Shown: positions 13,180-24,663 of the stretch, in pieces
Layout: the number at the start of each line of letters is the position of its first letter
How positions within the stretch are numbered: the first letter of the stretch is position 1
Source of the DNA: Warburgia ugandensis
Lineage: Eukaryota; Streptophyta; Magnoliopsida; Canellales; Canellaceae
Assembly: GCA_035236585.1 (NCBI GenBank)
Contig: CP141137.1
Span: 46,646,057 to 46,710,056, forward strand
Direction of reading: 5' to 3'
DNA length: 64,000 bases
Notes under the pieces: model-generated
Seen by the model: the letters and a program-made list of their open reading frames with translations, nothing else
What the model was told of the DNA's origin: nothing
The model's database searches: none
Position numbers and translations under genes: made by a program

Positions 13180-13745
13180 AAACTATGTATTATATTAACG
13201 AGTCCCACTTAAACTAAAATGATCAATATTCTTTTATTTAATTTCAATTAAATACTATAATTAAAATAATTATAAAATTTTCATCTGAGCTTCGATTTTA
13301 GCCTACATAGTATCATTGGAATAATTTTTCTATGTATATTACAAATATAGATGTTTCAAAGGTCAATTGCATGTCTTTCATTAGTAGTTATCCTTCAAAA
13401 ATTAAAATCTTGAAATTTCAATTCCATGTTTCTCATTTCAATTCAATCTACATAAAATGGAATACAAATTAGGGGTGCTACATCCTTCCTCCTTAAAGAA
13501 ATCTCATTCTTGAAATAGACATTACATATATAGGCCCTTGTGGTCCGCCCTTCCTCGGACCTCGCATAGGTGGGAGCTTCGTGTACTGGGGCTGCTCCTT
13601 CATATGTAATTAAATAAGGTTGGATGAGTTCTTCTCATTTTGTCCTCAACATCCCAAGTGGCTTCTTCAAAATATCAATGTTGCCATGATAATTTGACTA
13701 ATAAAATGGTCTTCATTTTTGAAATTATTTTTCATGTTATCTTTC
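13180..13745 (-). mobile_element. Ty3/gypsy chromovirus 3' fragment (chromodomain, PPT, LTR start)
   Basis: On the minus strand a chromodomain piece translates as FEEATWDVEDKMRRTHP (about 13670-13620), the C-terminal signature of Tekay/Del-type chromovirus integrase. Below the SINE that interrupts it come AAGAATGAGATTTC, the polypurine tract AAGGAGGAAGGA (about 13483-13495) and an LTR start TGTAGCACCCCTAATTTG at 13482. This LTR start resembles the one at 19545. The LTR can be followed to about 13180 and then fades. It is a 3' end fragment, not a complete element. Confidence 0.65.
13525..13600 (+). mobile_element. Au SINE, 5'-truncated
   Basis: Carries the 3' half of the plant Au SINE: CCCTTGTGGTCCGCCC, a CCTCGGACC block, GGGAGCTTCGTG and a terminal GGGGCTGCTCCTT. 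The tRNA-like head is missing. It lies between the chromodomain and the LTR start of the minus-strand gypsy fragment. Confidence 0.8.
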
Positions 13746-14436
13746 AAATAATTTTTAGAGACATCCTCATCTCATTATAAATTTATGTTCTCATAACCTC
13801 GTAAAATTCATATGATTCACAAATTCAAACTCTAAACATTTATGCCCTTTATTAATGCAACTGATATATCTACTTCAAGTAATAGAAGTTGCTTTCATTG
13901 CACACTCTAATACTTTGCCTTTACTTATTAGTAAATCATTATTATTTTGCTATTTCTTCCCATATAGGTAATGTATATAGTTTTTAATATTCATCTTTTC
14001 ATTTGTCATTTCTTAATCATTAATATAACTTTATATTTCCTCAACAATTATTAGGTATTATTATAATCACTTTACTATTCATGATTGTTTATGTATAATC
14101 TTCCCAATTTTGCCATTTGTCATCAAAATTTTCAACTTCATGTCAAACAGTTTTTTTTAGATGAAAGCTCACGGGCAACCATTTCTATAATTAGGCTTAT
14201 ACAAGTATATCACGCATTTTTGTATAAACTAAACCCACACTTTCAAAGGATTGTCTAAATTTCTTCATTAAAATGCTTGTTGTATAATTTTACACTGCAG
14301 TTTTTTTTCTTTGAGAATTATACTACTCTCATGATGATAATCTCACTCAATCAAAAACAAAATCTCTTGATTTTCTTAAAATATACTAACCTTCATAGGC
14401 ACTATTTGTTTTCACATTTATCAACATTGCATATAT

Positions 14437-14647
14437 ATGCCATCTTTATATCTCATATCTAGATAACTAATTCCCACTTATTCAATTGTACACACACACA
14501 CACACGCACACACACACACACACATGCCATCTTTATATCTCATATCTACATAACTAATTCCCACTTATTCAATTGTACACACACACACACACACACATGC
14601 CATCTTTATATCTCATATCTAGATAACTAATTCCCACTTATTCAATT

Positions 14648-14719
<72 letters not shown>
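14437..14719. repeat. Triplicated unit ending in AC microsatellites
   Basis: Three direct copies of a 53-bp segment (from ATGCCATCTTTATATCTC to TTCAATTGT) start at 14437, 14524 and 14597. Each is followed by an (AC)n tract of different length: about 35 bases with one G, 20 bases and 70 bases. The segments are nearly identical, so the expansion is recent. Confidence 0.9.
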
Positions 14720-14722
<3 letters not shown>

Positions 14723-15689
14723 TATCATTTGTAATTGTTAATAATTCCACATTATCTCGCACCTTATATCAATAATACTTTTAAATCTTCAAGACGAATT
14801 TCCCAATTATTAATTTACTATTTTGATTTAAATTTTTAACCTCAAAACTCTCAATAATGATATAACATATGTAATCATTGTTTTTGTTCAACATTAATGC
14901 ACATTCTAAGTCTTTATTTGATGCATTCCGAAACTCACCAAAAGCTCTACTATTTGAAAGTAAGATAAAAAATGATATAGTGGTTGACTTTCTTTACTTT
15001 TACTTTTTCTAATTCCACCATATACTATCTCTCTTTTTTTCTTTAATAAGGTGGTACAAAAAGTTGACTTCGCTCAATTCATATACACTATTGTCAAATT
15101 CATGTATTTCAACATACACTTGATGCTTCTCTAATCACTGTTCATATCAAGATGCAATCTGTAATTACAATTATAGTTTAATTAGATGGTGGTCAGAATC
15201 ATCTTTATGGTATATATTCACAATTGTCTCTTACAACATACTCAATGTCACATATGATTCAAATGTCCTTCAAATATTTTCCTCTAAAATCCTACAAGTG
15301 ATCATAATTTGACTTTAAATCAATTTTTAAATAGATCATAATTGCTTATATACTCTTAACTTATTGTTCACTATGATTTCTCATGAATTCAATAATCATC
15401 AATAAATCTCCAATTCATTCTTTTTTATTTATTTATTTTTAATCAAGAAGACTAATATAGTTCAACAAAATATCTATATTCACTTTATTTAATAGGTGCC
15501 ACAACTGATTTTCCAATAGTTCTATACGAGTAACTTAATATAGTGCTTTGAAGATAGAATTATATCCATAATAAACTCAATAGTGACATCTATCTCACTT
15601 TTAATGCAGTAGTCCGAGTAGATATTTAGGAATTGCATATAAACTTTGTTAGTCTACTAACATTTCACATAGGAGGGGTTTATCATTCT

Positions 15690-15927
15690 CTGACATAACT
15701 TCAAAAGTCCACACTTTTAAAGTCATTTTGTAACAACTTTAAAGATGCTTTCTAGCAAAAAACTTTCTCCGCGCAAAACTAAAGAAGTTGTTCTTTTACA
15801 AACCAACTTCTTAAGTATGTTTTTTAAAGTCATTTTTTTTTATAAAAGACTTGAAAATTATTTATGAAGTTAATAGTAAAAAAACTGACTTCTTTATCCC
15901 AACTTTAAAAGAACCACTTTAGTAGTA
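15690..15927. repeat. Array of AAAGTC palindromic repeats, right
   Basis: Same unit family: CTTTTAAAGTCATTTTGTAACAAC, then TTTTTAAAGTCATTTT and TAAAAGACTTGAAAATT. It closes the candidate CACTA-like element. Confidence 0.6.
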
Positions 15928-18789
15928 CCAAAAGAGATGGTTCTAGCATGTCATATAATGTGGTTTCATCAAGGGATAATCTTAAGAGTTCTCAGAGCTG
16001 ATTTCTATGGTTGATGAAGGAGTTTTCATTATAAATAATGGATGTTTCCAAGTGAGTCCAATGGACAATCTTCAAGTTCAACACAAAAAAGTTGTGGGAG
16101 GATCCTCTAACAGTTATGAGGACTATTCAAGAGAAGATTAAGTGGATACATTTTAGGGAAGAGTTGGTTGTTTTGAGAAGTATGAAGATGATGAGAACAT
16201 GAGGATAAATTGGGAAGGCAAAATGCTGAAGTGGACCGAGCTAGTGTAGAGTCCATGAGAAGGAAGAGTAGAATAACTGCATATCTAATAATTAGTAATA
16301 GTGAATGACATTCAACAAAAGAATTTGAGAATCTTGCTATATTGTTGGAGCTGCATGGAATAACAACCAAAGAGCCTCTAGTTCTCAAATGATGTCCAAA
16401 ACAAAATTGAAGGACCAAAAAACTCCTCAACTTCTTCTACAGATAGAATTGATGGAGCAAGTAAACAATTTATGTAGAAGGATGAAAAATTTGTTGCACA
16501 AGAAGGAAATAGTCTTAGAAGCTTACCAAAACATCTACAATCAATGAGGACAATACTCAAGAAATATCTAGTAGTCTATTCAACACTCAAACTTAGGGAA
16601 GATAATGCATCATCTGATTTGGTTGACGGAGAAAGGCTACAGATAAGGAAATCATCAATGAGCTCCAAGACAAAGAGCATGAAGGAAAAAGTACCAGGAT
16701 CTTATAGACAAATTAGATGTCTATAATAACTATGTTGAAAGGATTTCTAGGACAAGAACGAAGGGTAAGGAAAATAATTCTTCAAATTTGAATTTAGCTC
16801 ACCAGGCAAGCGAGCTACACATCCAAGTGGACCAAGATTAGCTGCTTGATAGACAAACTAAATTAAGAAATCAGTCTCATTCCCACGTATCAAAGGCTCA
16901 TATGATTAATGCTAAAAGGTGGAGTAGTTCCCAAAGGGTTTCCAAGACAAAACCAAATGATCAAGAAGAGAATTCATCTCCAACTATGAACATAGCTCAA
17001 GAAACAAGAGAGAGACATAACAGAACAACTAAAAGAGTTATTGGATAGTTTGGGTCAAGAACAGAGTCCCAAAGGCTTATAAGACAATTGGAGTCCTATG
17101 AAAGTGGTATTGAAAGGGTCTCTAATTTGCAAAAGAATCTTAGGATAAAAATCCAAGACCATGTACAAAAATTACCAAAAAAATTGAAATCAGAAGAAAG
17201 AAAGCGACAAATGGGTCCTCGGAGTGCAGGGCCAAGAACTTCAATAATGATGGTGATACCTTATATACCTCAAATGATATGAAAAGATTTATCTACTTAA
17301 CCTAAATCAGTCGGACATGTGACAAAAGAGGGTGTTTCTAACACTTGAAACTACCAACTAGCAAGCTTGATAAAAGAACTATAGAAGATGAGATGCACGA
17401 AGAATAGACTCAACTTGTGGTTGACAATGATGAATTAAGCTCTACAACTCATTTAAATAGGTCTTCTATTCAATTTCTTGGGGAGTTTGTGGACAAAGTA
17501 CAGTAAGAAATATCATTGCGTGCATGATTTGGGTATTAGATACTAATATACTTAAGAAAATCAGGAGTGGACATCTTCTGAAGGAACCTCCAACTTGCAG
17601 AGCTCTCAGCACTCTATAGTAGCATCCAAAGATGAGAATGTAAAACATGGTTTTATATAGTATGCATTTGATTATTTTTAGGTAGAGACACATGGTTCAA
17701 GGCAATCTTTTATAGGAACTGGGACCCTCAAATGACATGTGGGATCTTGTGGGGCCATTTTTTGAGGAACCTTTTAGGACATAAACAGTGGAAGGGGACT
17801 ACTCTTTAATCAAAGTGCTGGAGTATGGCCTTGCAAAAGTTGGCGATGCCCTTGCCAAGAGATATGGCAAGTCCTTCTAGAGTTACATTGGGCATATACT
17901 TAGAATAGGTTGGGATGTGCATGTTGAATCTCATAATTCCTCACCAAGGCCTGGTGCAAAGAGTTCAACACGTATATCTTTGAGTAGCAAAGACTAGTTT
18001 TCTGGCCATAAATTAGATGACAATGACAATGGCAATGCCAAAAAGAGAAGAGGAGTCACGCCAAAGAAACAATGTTGATAAAAACATATGATGATAGACC
18101 CTATCCAAGGACCACTCCTTGATAAAGTAACACAAGTAGACATTGCTACTTTGAGCTTAATGTCACCTTAGAAGGAGTTTCAACATTCAAGTGTTCTTTA
18201 TTGGTATCTTTAGAGGAAAATTTTGGGTGGAATGACGATGGAAGAGGAAGGTAAGTCCCTTAGACTGCAGTATCAATTAGGTCATTGTTACCATTAGCTA
18301 GTAGGTTATCATAGTCCACTAGATGTTTAACAATTGTTGCCTACAAAGAAGAAATATCAAAAGAATTAAAGGTCAAGTACTTAGAGGTTGCTTTACTGAA
18401 GAGCCAAAAGAACCATCAGAAGCCAGTGCACCTAAAGGGAATGATGAGGAATTGAAGTGAAAAAAGCTTCAATGAAATAAATAAGTCTTGAAAGAAAATT
18501 TTGATGACTAGGAAGAAACATTTAAACTTGAACATAAACAGCAAAAACTTGATGAAATGTTTATGAGGGAAGCACCTTTTAAGGTAAAGAAGGTTGTTGA
18601 TACTTTGATACTTAGGAGGTACTAGTTGGAGTTGTGCTAGTACAAGGAGGAAAGATCTTTGCCCAAGGTTACAACTTGTTAGTAAAATCATTACCAGCTA
18701 GATCTTCATCTTTCACAACTTCCTATTATTTAGCTAAAATTGTACATTTAGTTTAAAGGGTTATTAATAACATTGGAATTATAGATATG
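15928..18789. other. Purine-rich decayed coding-like region, unidentified
   Basis: The plus strand is rich in Lys/Glu/Gln/Ser codons in short frames (for example 16544-16726 and 17088-17282) that read like pieces of a coiled-coil protein, with frequent stops between. I do not recognise a family. It might be the upstream part of the RTE LINE that becomes readable at about 18,790, the gag region of a lost element, or a dead gene. No splice model joins the frames convincingly. Confidence 0.35.
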
Positions 18790-20133
18790 ACTATAGGATT
18801 AGAATACCTGAAGTGAAAGAGTCCTTAGAGAAGATGAAATGGGAAAGAACCTTGTCCTCGATGGGATACTAATAGAGCTTTGGAAGTACGTGCGAGATAC
18901 TACAATAGTTTGCTTGATAAAGTTTTTTAATAAGATTGTAAAATCAAAGAAAATGCTTGATGAATAAATGAAGAGCTTGATTATACTGATTTAAAAAAAT
19001 AAAGGAGACATAGAAATTTGTACTAATTACAGTGGGATCAAACTTATGAGCCATATTCTGAAACTTTTTTGCTAGAGTGATTGAGAAGAAGCTACGACAT
19101 AACATGAGTGTATTTAAGAACCAGTTTGGTTTCATGGTTGGGAGGTTTACCATTGACTTAAGGTCCCTAAAGAGTTAATTTAGTGGGTGTTGGGCTAAAA
19201 AGGGGTTTCAAGGGGGACATAGACATAATTAAGGATATATTTGAGGGAGTAGTAACAAATGTTCGAATCACTAGTGGAGATGCTGTTGATTTTCCTATCA
19301 CTATAAAATTGCACCAAGGATCAACATTGAGCGTATACCTTTTTAAGTTGGTTATAGATGAGTTAGCAAAACATCTGCAAGAGAAGATTTTACATTGCAT
19401 GTTATTTGCCAATGAAATAGTTTTGATTGATAAGACAAGGGAAGGTGTAAACGCAAAGTTAAGGTTAAGTAGAGATGCATTAGAATCTAAAGAGCTTAAA
19501 ATTAGTTGAACTAAGCCAAAGAATATGGAATGTAATATCAACAATGTAACACCCCTAATTTTTTATAATGAAATTAAATAAATATTGAAATTTAGAATTT
19601 CAATGAAAATTAGGTTGGAATATTAGGGTTATAAAATATGCACTTCTCATAGAAGTAGAATCAAGGTATGAGAGATGTATAATTGAAAATATATGCGACA
19701 AACGCTTAAAATGACTGTAAGCATGCCAATTTCTGAATATGGATGAAAAATCTGTATTTTTCTTCATTTTAATGAATGAAAGGGCAAAATGATAATTTCA
19801 CAAATAACTAAGACTTGAGACCTCAAAATATGGAATGTACTTGGAAATACGAATCCAACGCCATTAAATATGCTCAATTTTGAGCTCGGGAGAATAAAAT
19901 GGATTTTTCTCCATAAAAGGGCAATTTGGTCTTTTCACACTCATGTGGGGCCCACATGGGGCCTACAAGGGACCTAGAAAGGGGTCCAACATCTAGAAAA
20001 TATGCAATCATTAGTCAAACCACTACCACTTGGTAGTGGAGAAGGAGGTGGTAGTGGGAATCTAATATACATTAAATAATAAAAAGGAGAAAACATAATT
20101 ATTGCATGTTATTATAAAAACCACTCAAAACAC

Positions 20134-20142
20134 CTATAAATA
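20134..20142 (+). promoter_or_regulatory. LTR TATA box
   Basis: CTATAAATA about 590 bases into the LTR, followed by a GA/CT-rich and then GC-richer stretch, as expected at a U3/R border. Confidence 0.5.
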
Positions 20143-23100
20143 GACCTCAGAAAATTTTTCAAAAATGTTCCAAAAATCATTCATGAGGTCCCCTGTTATG
20201 CTACAAAAAATTTAGCTCCAGAAACCTCCCCAAACTCCCCCAACTTTCTTCCTCTTCTTCTCTTATTCTTTTTCACTCGAGGAGCGTCCACAGACGCACC
20301 TGGCTCTCTAGACTCAGTGGAGACATCGAGGGCGTCATCCCCAATGGAAACGGGTTTCCCCTCAGGAAACCCTATTTCAATTACCCATCATGTTTGAACC
20401 GTTGAAACCCCTTCTTTACCATTGGATTTGTTCGGACAAGGTTTAGTTACAAAAGGCCTTTGATTTTAGGATGATCCATCTCTTGGATCGTTGAAAAAAT
20501 GAAAACGAAATTTAACCCAGTAAGGGTTACCATTTCCGGCATGTTCTTCATGATATTCCAAAAAATCTGACCATTCAACAGTGATTTGGAACCGTTGGTC
20601 ATCTCCATAATGGGATGATATACAAAAACCCTATGGTTTTTCCCATTATCTTGCAACGAAAACGGAATAATTAAGCTCTGTACATTTTTCCGGAAAGCTA
20701 GGGTTTTATACATCTTCTCGGGCTAGTTTCTCAATCTCCGGTGTTCTCCTCCCCTCCAGACCGGCACAGGTAGGTGCACTGGCACCCCCTATTTCATTTT
20801 CGGTAGGCTAGCATGGTTTCCCGACCATAAAGAGATCTCCCCAGCTGTAGGTCCGTCAGAGATGATGAATCTGGCTTGGGTGGTGAAGATCTCATCACAG
20901 ACGGCTCAGATGAATCTTCTAAGCCCGTGGATGACTTCCTGGGGTCTCAAAACCCCAAGAGATGAAATCTGGGCCTTTGATTTCAACAGATGGAGGAGAT
21001 CAGGTCACAGGCGATCCGACAGTCCAGATCGGACCATCTCGCCTGTAGCCAGTCACCCTTGCCCAGATACCTGGGTTAGGCGGTAACAGGCGCGAGACAG
21101 TGATCGTCCCATACCTGTAACCCAGATCGGATCTGGTTCGTCCATTCAATTGACTGTAAACTTTATTTCTTCAATTCAGAGCTCAATATAGCTCTGATTT
21201 TAGATTAGAAAGTTTCTAAAGATTCCTTGTCACTTGATCTAGATATGGAATATATTATATCCATGTTTCAAGTTGTGATTATATATGTTATTTGTGAAAA
21301 TCAGTATCCATGATCATAGATCATGGATCAGATGACTGTAAAAGACAAATCTGAACTGATGGATGTCTTCAGAGACACTCTAATACCTTAGGATCATATT
21401 CACGGTCAAATTTATGTTCTTCTATATGAATTAATTGATCAAAAACAGAATTTTTTTTTTTTGAAATTCAGCTCTTAAAACGGGCTGAAATATTGAAATA
21501 TTAATTCTAAGTTTAATTGAACTCTGATTTTAGATCAGAAACTTTAATTGGAATCATGTTGATGTTAGTGATTCACTGAAATTATTAGATTGTGTTTTTA
21601 AATAGTATTTACATGATCTTTTTGATGAAATCCGTGCCATTGATCATGGATCATGGCCCACATAACCCCAAACATGAAATCTGAACCGATAGATGTGTTC
21701 AGAAGATCCAAAAACCTTAATATACATATTCACAGTAGAATTTGTATGCCTCTATATTGGTGCAAAATGATCAAACAGTAAGGTGAAATTCAGCCCTTAA
21801 AAAGGGCAGAAATCTTAAAATTTCAATTCCGATCTCAATTGAGATCCAAATTGAGATCGAAAAGTTGTGATTGATTCCTTGTGATAATCCAAATGGACTG
21901 AACTTATAAAATTTTAATTCTAATTAATTAAAATTTCTGTAATTAAGTGGATAAGTAACTAACATCCTTGATCTACAAGATCTAGGATGATCAGACCACT
22001 AATACCTTGTTGGATGATGAGGCTATAACATAATAGATAATATTAGTGGATTAAATGGTATTGATTAGGCAGATCTTAAGAGAACTAGCCTTAAGAGTTA
22101 CTAAAATCCCTAAAAATGAATAGTCTCTCCTAGATCAAGATGATCCGGGATTATTGGATAGCATGGATGTATTTTGATGATGATATTGAGATAATATCAT
22201 AGGGATTTAATGAATGGATGATGTGGATTTGGGCTAGATCAAGATCTATGCCCTTAAATGGTACAAAGTAACCTAAGATCTCCTTGATCGGGTAGATCAA
22301 GGAAGATCAAATCAATGGATGAGATAAATCCATGATTTAATAATTAAATTACATCAATATAATATGTTGGATCTAAAATAAAATGAAGGATCAAGATCTA
22401 AACCTTAAAAAGATGAAGGATGACTATGGATCAATTAAGACACTTGGATCATGATAACATGTTAGATTTCTATTTCAATTATTGAACATTATGATAATTG
22501 TATTTCAATTCTTAGTTAATTCTAGAATTTCTTATTTAATTGTTTATTTAAGTGTTTAGTTACTTGTTATTTATGCTTTAAACTTATGCTTCAATGCTTA
22601 AGTAATTGTAATTTCATTGAAATGGAAATTAAATGAAATTAGAAGGAAGGGACATTCACATGGAATGTATGACATGGATTTAATGATAGTAAGGACTATA
22701 GTTAGTAGGATAATATAAGGAATATAAATTTCTTGGTCCAAATTAGGAGAATAACAAATCTCCATGAATGACATTTTAATTCATGGATTTAATTAAAAAC
22801 AATTAGAAAGAATACTTAGGATTAAATGCTCATAGGAACCTTATGAAAGGTTGAGTTAGGGTCAAGCTAGTGAATGATGGACATAGTGGTTAAGGAGGTT
22901 ATCTAATAGAGCCACGCTCTCCCCCCACCTTCTGTTGACGTTTGTGAGGTTTAAACGCCTCCTTACATGAGGATTGAAGTAGCCACTTTTTGTTCAACTA
23001 TTTAACTAGTAAGCCTTAGCCAATTTGACATAAGAGGAGCAATTTAGACTTAGAATGAAATAAGCTACCCTCAACCAATAAAACATTAATTGGTTGAGTA

Positions 23101-23554
23101 ATAATAATGAGAGCATAAAATGTAGTAAATCATCTAATCTTGATAAAAATTGGAAATCAAGATAAGGATGATCAAACAAGATCCATAGGATCTTGGATGA
23201 TAAAAAACAAATACTAATGTAGTTTTGTATAGTATGTATGCGTATGTAGAAGAACATAGATAGAGAATCCCAAACCCTTGATTAAATTTGATTCAAGGAA
23301 AATTAAGGTATCATCTATAGGAATACATACTTGAATAGGGAGATAACCTTGTATATATGGTATGATAAATGGATGAATCCAGACCATGATGGACATTGTG
23401 GAAGAATACACAGGAGATGTATGAATCAAGATACTCCTTTGAGGTAGGTGGATATACAATGATATATTAGAGATTCATGTATAGATATACATGATTATTT
23501 GTCTAAAAATATAGACCTTCATTATATCAGTATGCTTAGTACCTTAGCATAGTC

Positions 23555-23890
23555 ATGATCCAAACAAGTGATCCAAAACTTATGATCCAAAACAAATGAT
23601 CCAACTAAGTGATCCAAAATACATGATCCAACTGAGTGATCCAAAATACATGATCCAACTAAGTGATCCAAAAACATATGAATCAATTAAGGGATCCAAA
23701 ACATATGATCCAATGAAGGGATCCAAAACATATGATCCAATTAAGGGATCCAAAACATGTGATCCAATTAAGGGATCCAAAACTTGTGATCCAATTAAAG
23801 GATCCAAAACATATGATAAGTGATCTAAAACTATATGATCAAATTAAGTGATCTAACCAAAGGATCAAACAAATTGATCCAACCTCATAA
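23555..23890. repeat. 27-bp GATCCAA minisatellite
   Basis: Around ten tandem copies of a 27-bp unit of the type GATCCAATTAAGG-GATCCAAAACATAT. It starts at about 23,555, is regular from 23,580 to 23,815 and is degenerate to 23,890. Because 27 is a multiple of three, both strands stay open across it, giving spurious 75-residue repetitive frames (IQLSDPKYM-type and DPLIGSYVL-type). Confidence 0.9.
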
Positions 23891-24381
23891 TCTAATCCAC
23901 TTGATCTAATTTATTGATCAAGTTTAATGATGTGAAAATGATGAGATATAGAGACTAAGGAAACCCTAAGAATAGGGTATGTATAATATTCTAACCTTAG
24001 TTAAACAGACAGATCGTCTGATATGTACAATATATTTTCCATACAAGTATGGAGACTTGTGGATTTTGATTTACACAGAGATAGAGACTGGGGATGCTAT
24101 GCTAGGGAAGTTATGAAGGTTTGGCCACCCACTTCCTGAAACTTGTATGATGATACCATGCCCAAATAGAGGCTAAATGTTAGGTGGGGTAGTAATAGGA
24201 AGGCCCCACTGTGACAACCATGGTCCACCCCATGAGGAAATGGATTGATTATTCCACAGTTGGTGTCAGTGGAGGATTATACAGTTATCTGGGCACGCTG
24301 TACAGATTGAGGCTGTAAGCATAGTAGTCCTAATGTATTTTGCATTATGATGCACATATGATAGGCATAATATGATGTCAT

Positions 24382-24663
24382 GGCATGATGATATGCCATT
24401 ACATGAGTTCCTAGAATGAACACTCCATATGATAATTGGCTAGGTATTGCTCTCCTAAGTGGGAGTATAGCCAGGAGAAGGAACAAGTATGGCATGATGA
24501 TATGCTATTATATGAGTTCCTAGAATGAAAACCCCGTATGAGGATTGGCTATGTATTGCTCTCCTATGTGAGAGTATAGCCAGCGGAAGGAATAAGTGTT
24601 GAATAATCTTTGGCTAGGTATTGCTCTCTTAAGTGGGAGTACAGCGAAAGAAAGTAACAAGTT
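24382..24663. repeat. 109-bp tandem repeat, 2.6 copies
   Basis: Copies start at 24382 and 24491 (both GGCATGATGATATG), and a partial third starts at about 24600. Shared blocks are ATGAGTTCCTAGAATGAA, GGCTAGGTATTGCTCTCCTA and GTGGGAGTATAGCCAG. Confidence 0.9.

Larger units (their letters stand above)
11603..15927. mobile_element. CACTA-like non-autonomous element (candidate)
   Basis: The left end reads CACTAATAAA (11603-11612). The right end, read on the opposite strand, is TACTACTAAA (15927-15918), an 8/10 match. Dense copies of AAAGTC/GACTTT in both orientations lie inside both ends, as in the subterminal repeats of plant CACTA (En/Spm) elements. No transposase can be read. The interior has a third array near 12945-13110, a gypsy fragment and a SINE, so it has been invaded. 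The expected 3-bp target duplication is not evident (AAA on the left, CCA on the right) and the right end departs from the canonical TAGTG. The family assignment is therefore tentative. Confidence 0.45.

Noticed and set aside
23580-23823. Repetitive 75-residue frames on both strands, or a CRISPR-like array
   Set aside because: The frames come from a 27-bp period divisible by three. The repeats are contiguous with no unique spacers, and the DNA is from a plant.
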